DNA of 64,000 nucleotides from Crocinitomicaceae bacterium (GTDB lineage: Bacteria > Bacteroidota > Bacteroidia > Flavobacteriales_D > Crocinitomicaceae). The stretch lies in contig JAJTCM010000004.1 in assembly GCA_021325675.1 (NCBI GenBank), positions 128,794 through 192,793 on the forward strand, given 5' to 3'. Of the stretch, positions 7,191 through 14,657 are shown piece after piece. The notes beneath the pieces were generated by a model. It was not told the DNA's origin, did no database searches, and saw nothing but the letters and a program-made list of their open reading frames with translations. The translations under genes and the position numbers were made by a program. The stretch's first letter is position 1. The number at the start of each line of letters is the position of its first letter.

Positions 7191-7880
7191 ATGTCCCATC
7201 CCGTAAAATATATTTTAACCGACATTGAAGGCACCACTACCTCTGTTTCCTTTGTTTACGATGTGCTTTTCCCTTATTTCCGGGAAAACATCGAAAAACT
7301 GAGGGAAATGAAGCTCAGCCCCGATGTGTTTGAAGCTTTTGAACAAACGATTGAATTATCCCTGGAGCTTGACGGAGAATGCATTAGTCATACGGACGAA
7401 ATCCTGGCAAAGCTGCTGCAGTGGAGCCATCAGGACAAAAAAATCACTCCTCTGAAGACTTTGCAGGGTGTTTTGTGGAAAGAAGGATATGTTTCCGGCC
7501 AAATCAAAGGGCATGTTTACGAAGACGTTCCGGCAGCATTGGCAGCATGGAAAGCACGTCATATCCAGCTGGGTGTTTTTTCTTCCGGTTCAGTGCAGGC
7601 GCAGAAATTGATTTTCGGCTATTCCGAACAAGGCGATTTAACTCCGCACTTTTCCAATTATTTCGACACAACGACCGGCGGCAAGCGTGAAGTGGAAACC
7701 TACCGCAAAATCAGCGCTGAAATTGACGTAAAACCCGAAAACATCCTGTTTTTATCAGATATCCGCGAAGAGCTCGAAGCAGCAAAAGAAGCGGGTTACC
7801 AAACAGTACAGCTGCTGCGCGAAGGCACAGAGCCTAGCTGGGACGTAACAGCCACGGATTTCAGCAAAATTTCGGTTTAA
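7191..7880 (+). CDS. mtnC: Enolase-phosphatase E1 / acireductone synthase
   Basis: A 229-residue HAD-superfamily enzyme that enolises and dephosphorylates 2,3-diketo-5-methylthiopentyl-1-phosphate to acireductone, the substrate of MtnD encoded just upstream. Motif I is DIEGTTT (Asp11, Glu13); motif II is VFSSGS at about 128; motif IV is LFLSDIREE at about 187. Length is normal. The 3' end overlaps the convergent CAP-domain gene by 4 bases. Confidence 0.92.
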   Translation: MSHPVKYILTDIEGTTTSVSFVYDVLFPYFRENIEKLREMKLSPDVFEAFEQTIELSLELDGECISHTDEILAKLLQWSHQDKKITPLKTLQGVLWKEGYVSGQIKGHVYEDVPAALAAWKARHIQLGVFSSGSVQAQKLIFGYSEQGDLTPHFSNYFDTTTGGKREVETYRKISAEIDVKPENILFLSDIREELEAAKEAGYQTVQLLREGTEPSWDVTATDFSKISV

Positions 7881-8986
7881 AATGCCGTAAAATTCTGGGT
7901 CCAGACATCTTCGATCAATCCGGCCTTTGGAATGTAGTTCACCCCGACATGCGTCCATGACCTGTCAAGCAGCGTTCTTCGATGGCCGCGCCCGGTAATT
8001 CCCTCATCAATCAACAATTCGATCACCCTGCCGCGCACCGTTTCTTCACCTCCGCCAATGTTTTCTCCGGATGTTTCGATCCCGCTGCAGGCAGCTTTCA
8101 TGCGCTCGTGCGGGCCTTTTCCGTCGGAGCCGTCGTGAGCAATAAAACCTTTGGCTTTCATATCCGCCCCGTGCTTCTTGGCGGCTTTTGAAACGCATTC
8201 CGAAGGTTGGAGCGGGGTTAATGGTTTCATCGCTTTCAATTCGGCCAGCAATTCTTTCAGCGCCACTTCTTCATCGGGCTTCAAACCTCCTTCTGCAGCG
8301 CTTCGTTCACTAAGACGCAGCGCAACAATGGCCGCATATTCTTTGGGGTAGCAGCGCACAAAATTGATTTCCTGCACCATCTGTTTTTCGTAAGCTGTGA
8401 GATAAGTCACGTTCTTCGCGGTGTTCAGTTGCGTAAAATCTACCTTGGAAGTATCCGGTTTTTCTGTTGAAGTGAATGTTTGCCGCAACTTCTGAATGTC
8501 ACAGGAAGTGCCATAAATAAAACGCATTTCAGCTGTTTCGCCGCTGATTTTAGCATCAATTCCCATTTTAACCTGTGAAGGGTCGAAAATATTCGTTCCT
8601 TCTTCTTCCAGGATTTCGAAAAAAAGCTCTCGTATTTCTTCCTTGTTATTGAAGTCTTCGATGTCAAGCTGGGCTTGTGCGCCGCTCATTCCACAAATCC
8701 CGTCAAAATCGGCTTCGGTGTAGCGCCCGCCAAGCAAACGCGTCATATTAGCCGTTAGTTTCTGGTCAAACGTGAAAGCAGGCAATTTCTTTTGCGATTT
8801 CAGGGCTTCCTTAAATTCCGGGTAATCTTCCAGGTAGGAATTGTATTTCACAGCAAATGCCTGCGGGGTTTGGCGCAGCTCATTGACGAGTGCAAAATAG
8901 TCACTGACGAGCTTTTGTTCCCGGGATTGGGAAAACCCCATAAAGGCGAAGCAAGCGCAAAAAATGGATAAAAAATACCGTTTCAT
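7877..8986 (-). CDS. Secreted protein with two CAP-like domains
   Basis: The 369-residue protein has a signal peptide (cleavage after GFSQ). The C-terminal half (about 205-369) is a CAP/SCP-PR1 domain: CVSKAAKKHGADM and AHDGSDGKGPHERM, the GENIGGG loop, and GRGHRRTLLD followed by WTHVGVNY. The N-terminal half begins LVNELRQTPQAFAVKY, which mirrors the opening of the second domain (EINFVRCYPKEYAAIV), and probably is a degenerate CAP domain without the histidine motifs. The role of bacterial CAP proteins is mostly unknown. A short inverted repeat, CATCCGG/CCGGATG (8989-8995 and 9004-9010), lies 3 bases before the start. Confidence 0.8.
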   Translation of the reverse strand: MKRYFLSIFCACFAFMGFSQSREQKLVSDYFALVNELRQTPQAFAVKYNSYLEDYPEFKEALKSQKKLPAFTFDQKLTANMTRLLGGRYTEADFDGICGMSGAQAQLDIEDFNNKEEIRELFFEILEEEGTNIFDPSQVKMGIDAKISGETAEMRFIYGTSCDIQKLRQTFTSTEKPDTSKVDFTQLNTAKNVTYLTAYEKQMVQEINFVRCYPKEYAAIVALRLSERSAAEGGLKPDEEVALKELLAELKAMKPLTPLQPSECVSKAAKKHGADMKAKGFIAHDGSDGKGPHERMKAACSGIETSGENIGGGEETVRGRVIELLIDEGITGRGHRRTLLDRSWTHVGVNYIPKAGLIEDVWTQNFTAF

Positions 8987-8988
8987 AA

Positions 8989-9010
8989 CATCCGGGTTTG
9001 GGTCCGGATG
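8989..9010. repeat. Short perfect inverted repeat before the CAP-domain gene
   Basis: CATCCGG and CCGGATG are separated by 8 bases and lie 3 bases upstream of the ATG at 8986. It could be an operator or a 5' hairpin of the mRNA. Confidence 0.4.
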
Positions 9011-9054
9011 TAAAAATACGTTTTAAAAAAAGAAGCCCGTATAAGCTAAATAGC

Positions 9055-10362
9055 TTATTTCTTGCGAAAAAATATGCGGATTGGAATTCCTGTAAAATTA
9101 TACTGCTCGCGGATCCGGTTTTCGAGAAAACGCTTGTAAGCATCCGGAACATACTGCGGCAGGTTGCAGAAAAAGGCAAAAGCCGGTGCGTGTGTCGGTA
9201 ACTGCGTGACGTATTTGATCTTTACATATTTTCCTTTTACCGATGGCGGCGGAGTTGCATCCATAATCGGCAGCAAAAATTCATTCAGCTCAGAAGTCGG
9301 TATTTTTTTGATCCGGTTTTCATGTACTTCCATGGCTGTTTCCAGTGCCTTGTGAATCCGCTGCTTCGTGATCGTGGAAGTAAAAATAATCGGAACGTCG
9401 TTGAAAGGGGAGAGCTGCTGACGGAGCTTTTCTTCCATTTCCAGGCTTGTTTTATGATCTTTTTCAACTAAATCCCACTTATTCACGAGTACGACAACAC
9501 CTTTGCTGTTTTTCTCTATGATGTAAAAAATATTGAGGTCCTGTTTCTGGATGCCTTCCGTTGCGTCGATCATGAAGATACACACATCAGAGCTTTCGAT
9601 CGTGCGCACAGAGCGTAAAACGGAATAATATTCGATATCTTCGGTTACTTTCGCTTTTTTACGGATTCCCGCAGTGTCGATCAGTAAAAAGTCGAACCCA
9701 AAAGCCTTGTAGCGTGTATTCACGGCATCGCGTGTTGTTCCGGATATGTCGGTGACAATATTGCGGTTTTCGCCCGTCAGCGCGTTAATTAAGGAAGATT
9801 TGCCCACGTTTGGTTTCCCGACAACAGAAATGCGCGGCAATTCCTCTTGCTCCTCCATGTCAACGCTTTTGTCAAAGTTCTTCACGATGTCGTCCAGCAA
9901 GTCACCCGTTCCCGAGCCGTTCGTTGCCGAAAGGTCATAAACCTCGCCCAGGCCGAAAGACCAGAACTCAGACGACCAGCCGAAACGGTCAGCGCTATCC
10001 ACTTTGTTGGCGCAGATAAATACTTTTTTCTTCGATTTGCGCAGCAAGGCAGCCACAGTTTCGTCCAGGTCTACAATCCCGGTAGTAACGTCAACCATGA
10101 AAACGATCGCGTCAGCTTCCGAAATGGCGATTTCCACCTGCTTGCGGATTTCACCTTCAAAAATATCGTCGGAACCATGAACGTAGCCCCCGGTATCAAT
10201 GACTGAAAACTGGATGCCGTTCCATTCCCCGCGGCCATAAATACGATCGCGCGTTACGCCGCTGATTTCCTTCACAATGGCCGTGCGCGACTCAGTAAGG
10301 CGGTTAAACAATGTTGATTTTCCTACGTTGGGCCTGCCAACTATTGCGATGATGTTGCTCAT
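9055..10362 (-). CDS. der: Ribosome biogenesis GTPase Der (EngA)
   Basis: A 435-residue protein with two consecutive Era-like GTPase domains and a C-terminal KH-like domain, needed for assembly of the 50S subunit. First domain: [13 protein letters not shown] and NKVD; second domain: [13 protein letters not shown] and NKWD. The ATG at 10362 begins [12 protein letters not shown]; the longer frame to 10425 only translates the ATGATGAATG repeat and is rejected. The era gene lies upstream on the same strand with an inverted-repeat element between them. Confidence 0.95.
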   Translation of the reverse strand: MSNIIAIVGRPNVGKSTLFNRLTESRTAIVKEISGVTRDRIYGRGEWNGIQFSVIDTGGYVHGSDDIFEGEIRKQVEIAISEADAIVFMVDVTTGIVDLDETVAALLRKSKKKVFICANKVDSADRFGWSSEFWSFGLGEVYDLSATNGSGTGDLLDDIVKNFDKSVDMEEQEELPRISVVGKPNVGKSSLINALTGENRNIVTDISGTTRDAVNTRYKAFGFDFLLIDTAGIRKKAKVTEDIEYYSVLRSVRTIESSDVCIFMIDATEGIQKQDLNIFYIIEKNSKGVVVLVNKWDLVEKDHKTSLEMEEKLRQQLSPFNDVPIIFTSTITKQRIHKALETAMEVHENRIKKIPTSELNEFLLPIMDATPPPSVKGKYVKIKYVTQLPTHAPAFAFFCNLPQYVPDAYKRFLENRIREQYNFTGIPIRIFFRKK

Positions 10363-10370
10363 TTTTATTA

Positions 10371-10432
10371 ATGATGAATGATGAGTGTTAAATGTTGAAT
10401 GATAAGCTAATTCAACACTCATCATTCATCAT
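10371..10432. repeat. Inverted repeat of the ATTCAACACTCATCATTC family
   Basis: ATGATGAATGATGAGTGTT (10371-10389) and its exact reverse complement (10414-10432) form a 19-bp hairpin with a 24-base loop; similar words continue to 10440. It fills the era-der gap. Related pieces occur at 14195-14220 and 14598-14633. Confidence 0.75.
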
Positions 10433-10443
10433 TCAACATTCTT

Positions 10444-11319
10444 TTAATATCCGTATTTCTTTAATTTTAAGTCACTGGCGCGCCAGTCTTTGTCTACTTT
10501 CACGAAGGTTTCGAGGAAGATCTGCTTACCGACAAATTTTTCGATGTCCTTGCGGGCTTCCCGTCCGATGCGTTTCAGCATTTCACCGCCTTTCCCAATG
10601 ATAATTCCTTTTTGTGAATCACGCTCCACGATGATATTCGCCCGGATGCGAATGATTTCAGGCTCTTCCTCGTATGTATCTACTTCCACCTGGCAGGAGT
10701 AAGGAACTTCCTTGTCGCAGTGCAAAAAGATTTTTTCACGGATCATTTCGGAGATGAAAAAGCGAACGGGCCTGTCTGAAAGATCGTCTTTATCAAAGTA
10801 AGGCGGGCTTTCAGGAAGCAGCTCCATGATGCGGTTCCACACATTGTCATGGTTGAAGCCGTGGAGCGCCGAAATTGCGAAAATTTCTGCCTGCGGGATT
10901 TTTTCTTTCCAGAATTCAATGCGTTTGGCAGCCTGTTCCTGGGTTCCGAGATCGATCTTGTTGATAATCACGAGAATCGGAATTTTGAGCTTCAGGATGC
11001 GCTGCAGCGTTTCCTTGTGGTTCATGTCACTTTCGTAAATGTCCGTGATAAACAGCAGTATGTCAGCATCGTGCAGGGACGTTTCCACGTAGCTCATCAT
11101 GGCTTCGTGTAGCTTGTAGGCCGCGTTTACAACACCCGGCGTATCCGAAAATACGATCTGGTAATCATCGCCGTTCACAATGCCGTTGATGCGGTGACGC
11201 GTAGTTTGTGCCTTGGAAGTCACGATTGAGAGCTTTTCTCCCATCATACGGTTCATCAGCGTTGACTTGCCGACGTTCGGGCTACCTACAATATTTACAA
11301 AACCGGCTTTGTGGGACAT
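10444..11319 (-). CDS. era: GTPase Era
   Basis: A 291-residue GTPase involved in 16S rRNA maturation and 30S assembly. G1 is GSPNVGKST, G2 lies in TTRHRINGI, G3 is DTPGVV, G4 is NKID, and the C-terminal KH domain carries KGIIIGKGGEMLKRIG at about 239-254. Length is normal. It lies upstream of der on the same strand. A well-spaced promoter precedes it (11339-11370). Confidence 0.95.
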   Translation of the reverse strand: MSHKAGFVNIVGSPNVGKSTLMNRMMGEKLSIVTSKAQTTRHRINGIVNGDDYQIVFSDTPGVVNAAYKLHEAMMSYVETSLHDADILLFITDIYESDMNHKETLQRILKLKIPILVIINKIDLGTQEQAAKRIEFWKEKIPQAEIFAISALHGFNHDNVWNRIMELLPESPPYFDKDDLSDRPVRFFISEMIREKIFLHCDKEVPYSCQVEVDTYEEEPEIIRIRANIIVERDSQKGIIIGKGGEMLKRIGREARKDIEKFVGKQIFLETFVKVDKDWRASDLKLKKYGY

Positions 11320-11338
11320 AAAACGAAAATTAAGGCTA

Positions 11339-11370
11339 CAAAGGTACTACATTTCTACCGTGGAAGCAAA
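11339..11370 (-). promoter_or_regulatory. era promoter
   Basis: On the minus strand TTTG (11370-11367), a 20-base spacer and TACCTTTG (11346-11339) fit the Bacteroidota consensus; the start site would be about 14 bases before the era ATG at 11319. Confidence 0.55.
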
Positions 11371-11381
11371 TCTTATTTTCT

Positions 11382-11460
11382 CGCTGACTTACGCAGATCT
11401 TGCCGAAATAATTGAACCATATAATCTCCGCCATCGGCGCACGAATCTGCGTAATCAGCG
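11382..11460. repeat. Inverted-repeat element, CGCTGATTACGCAGAT family
   Basis: CGCTGACTTACGCAGAT (11382-11398) faces ATCTGCGTAATCAGCG (11445-11460), an inverted match with one extra base on the left. A weaker outer pair (TACTACATTTCTA near 11345 and TAGAAGTAGT near 11468) encloses the era promoter. It fills the gap between nadE and era. Confidence 0.6.
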
Positions 11461-11480
11461 GAATAAATAGAAGTAGTAAA

Positions 11481-12257
11481 CTAGTCGAAGAAAGATTCAG
11501 GGATTTCGCATACCGGGATGGGCTGCATTTTGTGCTGATTTGCCCGGTTGAGCTCGTGGTAAAGCGCTAAAACTTCACGCTGTCGTTCGCTGAGTGTATT
11601 TTCGTCGCCCCGGAAATCCATTGCCCATTCGAGCTCGGGGTAGGAAGCACCGATCTGGTCTTCATCGCTGCGGCCATCCTCCCACAAACCGTCCGTTGGC
11701 TTGGCAACCTGGATGGAGGATACAATTCCTAAGTGCGCTGCCAGTGCAAAAACCTGGGTTTTGGTCAAATCGGCAATCGGGCTGATGTCAACGCCGCCAT
11801 CGCCGTATTTGGTGTAGAAACCGATCCCAAAGTCTTCAATTTTGTTACCCGTTCCGGTAACCAGCAAATTATTGGATTGCCCGAGCGCATACAGCGTTGT
11901 CATACGGAGGCGAGCGCGGGTGTTTGCCATGGCGAGCCGGTTATTCACCGTTTCAGGCGGATAAATGCGCTCCAGGCTTTCAAAGCTTTCTGTAAGGTCG
12001 ATTTTCAGGGAAGACACGTTGGGGAAACGTGCCTTTAAATTTTCAATGTGCTCATTTCCGCGGTCAAACTCCGCTTTAGTTTGGCGGATCGGCATGTTGA
12101 GCAATAATACTTTCTTGCCTGTTTGGGCGCAAAGCGTGGATGTTACGGCCGAATCAATTCCGCCGGAGATACCCACAATAAAACCAGAAAGCCCGGCTTT
12201 TCCGCAATATGCATCAAGCCAGGCTACAATATGGTTATTTATTTTTTCTAAGTTCAA
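11481..12257 (-). CDS. nadE: NH3-dependent NAD(+) synthetase
   Basis: A 258-residue adenylating amidotransferase that makes NAD from nicotinate adenine dinucleotide with ammonia. The ATP pyrophosphatase loop GISGGIDSAVTSTL is at about 28-41, and GTGNKIEDFGIGF and YGDGGVDISPI are family segments. There is no glutaminase domain, so ammonia must be free or come from a partner. The ATG lies one base after the stop of the barrel protein gene (12259), which implies coupled translation. In other flavobacteria nadE neighbours gldB, which is nearby here too. Confidence 0.93.
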   Translation of the reverse strand: MNLEKINNHIVAWLDAYCGKAGLSGFIVGISGGIDSAVTSTLCAQTGKKVLLLNMPIRQTKAEFDRGNEHIENLKARFPNVSSLKIDLTESFESLERIYPPETVNNRLAMANTRARLRMTTLYALGQSNNLLVTGTGNKIEDFGIGFYTKYGDGGVDISPIADLTKTQVFALAAHLGIVSSIQVAKPTDGLWEDGRSDEDQIGASYPELEWAMDFRGDENTLSERQREVLALYHELNRANQHKMQPIPVCEIPESFFD

Positions 12258-12258
12258 G

Positions 12259-13095
12259 TTAGAAGAATAAAGTGAGTTTTAACAGCAACTGACCTTGTTT
12301 TGCAGCTGGAGCCGTCCATTTGTAATCGTCCAGAGTTACGTCTTTTCCGGCATCGATCAGCGTGTAGCTGCGTTTTTTGTCGTCACCTGTTAAACGCTCT
12401 CCGGCATGGATTTGTGTTAATCCAAAGAAATAACCGATTTCAGTTGCGAGCATAGTTGTTCCGGAGAAGTTCCACATCAGACCACCGGCAACACCAAAGT
12501 TGATTTTCAGGAATTTCACATCATCCTGGAGGACCATCGTTTGCTCAACTTCTGAAGATTTTGTTCCGCTGAGGGAGTCACCCGCAAAGTTGTACCCTTT
12601 GTCAATGATATCTCCGCCTACTTTCATGGAGATCCTTGATCCGAATTTACCATAATACTGCATGTTACCGAAAGGTTTTGTCTTTAAAGTAACAAACACT
12701 GGTATAGTCAGGTAATTGGCTTTGTATTTTCTTTCGGAAAGCATAAATAAGCTTTGCTGGGAAGTAGCGCTGGTATCCAAAAATTCCTTTTTAGTGATCT
12801 CATTGTCGAGGTAGTAGTAGAAAACAGAATCCTTCGGGGTGTAGCTGAACGACTCAAAATCGAACTCCAGGCCACTCGTGATAGTCAGCGTTGAGTTGAT
12901 GTTGTAGTTGAAGTTCAGTCCCATGATGAAATCTGAACCTGCTTTGGAACGTTCCAGTAAAGTGGAAGTTTTATTCATATTCAAGCCGGCGCCCAGAGCA
13001 ATACCGAACTGCATTTTTTTATCAAATGCTTCCTGCGCAAGAGCAGTAGAGGTGAAAAAACCCAAGCCAATCAAAGAGTAAATAATTTTTTTCAT
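12259..13095 (-). CDS. Outer-membrane beta-barrel protein (porin-like)
   Basis: A 278-residue protein with a signal peptide (cleavage after ALAQ) and alternating beta strands typical of small Bacteroidota barrels, ending with an aromatic-terminated strand (LLLKLTLFF). Segments such as FGIALGAGLNMNK, MGLNFNYNINSTLTITSGLEF and FGVAGGLMWNFSG look like membrane strands with turns. The exact family cannot be fixed by eye. It is cotranscribed with nadE, one base apart, and divergent from gldB. Confidence 0.7.
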   Translation of the reverse strand: MKKIIYSLIGLGFFTSTALAQEAFDKKMQFGIALGAGLNMNKTSTLLERSKAGSDFIMGLNFNYNINSTLTITSGLEFDFESFSYTPKDSVFYYYLDNEITKKEFLDTSATSQQSLFMLSERKYKANYLTIPVFVTLKTKPFGNMQYYGKFGSRISMKVGGDIIDKGYNFAGDSLSGTKSSEVEQTMVLQDDVKFLKINFGVAGGLMWNFSGTTMLATEIGYFFGLTQIHAGERLTGDDKKRSYTLIDAGKDVTLDDYKWTAPAAKQGQLLLKLTLFF

Positions 13096-13155
13096 GTTCG
13101 CTGTTTTTGTGTTATTAATTTATAGAAAGTCATATCAGGTTTTTGTCAGATTGAC

Positions 13156-13196
13156 TACTTTTGACTACAAAAATAAAAATTTTTATGAATTTCAAA
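13156..13196. promoter_or_regulatory. Divergent promoters for gldB and the barrel-nadE operon
   Basis: Plus strand: TACTTTTG (13156-13163) matches the -7 consensus about 21 bases before the gldB ATG. Minus strand: TATTTTTG (13175-13168) with TTTG (13196-13193) and a 17-base spacer serves the barrel gene. The two overlap, and the minus-strand -33 box is inside the first codons of gldB. Confidence 0.5.
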
Positions 13197-14192
13197 CATT
13201 TTTTTTACCTGCTTGCCCCGCTTGTGCTTTTTTCCTGTTCAGGCGATCCTTTGAACGTTAGTGTGGAGGAAAAAGACCTTGGAATTCGATTTGTAAACCT
13301 CGATTCAATCTTTGTTTCTAGTAGTGAACAAGGCCTTAAAGCCGCTGTTGACAAGCAAAAACTGATGCCGGGACAGGTACTGGATTACGAGCTCGGACAT
13401 TGTCTGCAGGTGGGGATGCTCAGCGATTCAGGCACGGCTCAGCGCATCAAAAAGTTCGTAAACGACCCGTATATCAGCCGTGTTGAGAAGCGGATTGAAG
13501 AGAAATTTGCAACTATTTCACAGATACATACAAAAATCAGGGACGGTTTCCTTCATCTCAACCATCATTTTCCAAAAGGCAAAATCCCGCGGAATGTCGT
13601 ATTCATGAATTCGCTTTTTGCCAGCAATGTATTTTGCACTGAAAACGAGATTGGTATTGGCATGGAACGCTACCTCGGGCCTAAAACCGATGTGGTACAG
13701 GAATTGCCGTCTCAGGAGTTTTTTGAGTGGATCAAGGAAGGAATGCGGATCGAATACCTGGAACGCGATGTGCTCACAGCCTGGATCATGACGCATTACG
13801 TGAAGGAAAGCAAGCAGAATATTGCTGATGCGCTTATCACATGGGGAAAAATCATTTACCTGACGGAAGCTGCTTTCCCGGATGAGGAAAAACACCTGGT
13901 GATGCGTTATTCGAAAGAAGATTACGAGTGGGCGCTGAAAAATGAATACGCCTTGTGGAAATACCTCGTGGATGAAAAATTACTGTTTTCTGAAAATGAG
14001 CGCGATATGGCGAACCTGGTAAATGATGCACCGTTTACAATCGGCTTGCCGGAAAAAGGCCCCGATCGTCTCGGGCAATTCCTGGGCTGGCAGATGATCC
14101 ACGATTACATGGAAAAACATCCTGAAACAAGCCTGGAAAAGCTGCTCAAAATCCCTTATAACACAATTTTACAGGAATACGAAGTTGAGTAA
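13185..14192 (+). CDS. gldB: Gliding motility lipoprotein GldB
   Basis: The 335-residue product fits GldB in length and layout: a lipoprotein signal with Cys18 in the lipobox LFSC, followed by segments such as DLGIRFVNLDSIF, the conserved-looking FPKGKIPRNVVFMNSLFAS and GIGMERYLGP, and the C-terminal GRFLGWQMIHDYM-like stretch (here LGQFLGWQMIHDYM). GldB is required for gliding and chitin use in Flavobacterium; its biochemical role is not settled. The ATG at 13185 is chosen over a TTG at 13161 because it begins the signal peptide. gldC lies downstream but on the opposite strand. Confidence 0.85.
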   Translation: MNFKHFFYLLAPLVLFSCSGDPLNVSVEEKDLGIRFVNLDSIFVSSSEQGLKAAVDKQKLMPGQVLDYELGHCLQVGMLSDSGTAQRIKKFVNDPYISRVEKRIEEKFATISQIHTKIRDGFLHLNHHFPKGKIPRNVVFMNSLFASNVFCTENEIGIGMERYLGPKTDVVQELPSQEFFEWIKEGMRIEYLERDVLTAWIMTHYVKESKQNIADALITWGKIIYLTEAAFPDEEKHLVMRYSKEDYEWALKNEYALWKYLVDEKLLFSENERDMANLVNDAPFTIGLPEKGPDRLGQFLGWQMIHDYMEKHPETSLEKLLKIPYNTILQEYEVE

Positions 14193-14194
14193 TA

Positions 14195-14220
14195 ATTCAA
14201 CACTCAACTTTCATCATTAA
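14195..14220. repeat. Fragment of the ATTCAACACTCATCATTC repeat family
   Basis: The words ATTCAACACTCAACTTTCAT occur in the 33-base gap between the convergent gldB and gldC genes, matching the family at 10371 and 14598 but without its own inverted partner. Confidence 0.45.
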
Positions 14221-14225
14221 ATTAA

Positions 14226-14570
14226 TTATTCCGGAAGGATCTTCATCTTATCTGCAAAGTGATAGCAATAATCGCGTAAATCTTCAGTGATCAGCGTTTC
14301 GCCGGTAGCGCGCTCAAAAGTATCCGCCATGGTCAGCAGGCTCTGGTGAAAAAATTGCTTCATTTCTTCAACGGACATATCATCCGTCCACAAGTCGATT
14401 TTCAGGGTGTTTTTTTGCTTGGGGTCCCAAACGGAAAGCAGGATGGCTTTCGCTTCTTCATTTTCAATCTTGCCGTCTGTAGCGCTCCACAGCATGCGCA
14501 TCGGAACGTTATTCTCGTTTACACCAACATTGATTTTAATCTCTGACGTTTTGACAATTTTTTTATCCAT
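14226..14570 (-). CDS. gldC: Gliding motility protein GldC
   Basis: A 114-residue cytoplasmic protein without signal peptide. It matches GldC in length and in its start (SEIKINVGVNENNVPMRMLWSA) and in the helix MKQFFHQSLLTMADTFERAT. GldC assists gliding in Flavobacterium, where its gene follows gldB in the same direction. Here it is convergent with gldB, separated by 33 bases, so it must have its own promoter or be read from the region near 14570-14657. The function at the molecular level is unknown. Confidence 0.85.
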   Translation of the reverse strand: MDKKIVKTSEIKINVGVNENNVPMRMLWSATDGKIENEEAKAILLSVWDPKQKNTLKIDLWTDDMSVEEMKQFFHQSLLTMADTFERATGETLITEDLRDYCYHFADKMKILPE

Positions 14571-14597
14571 GGCACAAAAATAATGAATTATGAATAA

Positions 14598-14633
14598 TGA
14601 ATGTTGAATTCATCACTCAATATTCAACATTCA
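14598..14633. repeat. Inverted repeat of the ATTCAACACTCATCATTC family
   Basis: TGAATGTTGAAT (14598-14609) and ATTCAACATTCA (14622-14633) form a perfect 12-bp inverted repeat; imperfect pairing continues on both sides to about 14582 and 14652. It fills the gap between gldC and the peptidase gene. Confidence 0.6.
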
Positions 14634-14657
14634 TCACGCAACATTATCATTCAAAAA

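Noticed and set aside
9041-9058. Palindrome ATAAGCTA-AA-TAGCTTAT over the der stop, with a T-run about 10 bases further on the minus strand
   Set aside because: The T-run is too far from the stem for a standard terminator and the loop is only 2 bases; left unassigned.
10363-10425. Longer N-terminus for Der
   Set aside because: The added residues only translate the ATGATGAATG repeat; Der proteins start just before the first GTPase loop.
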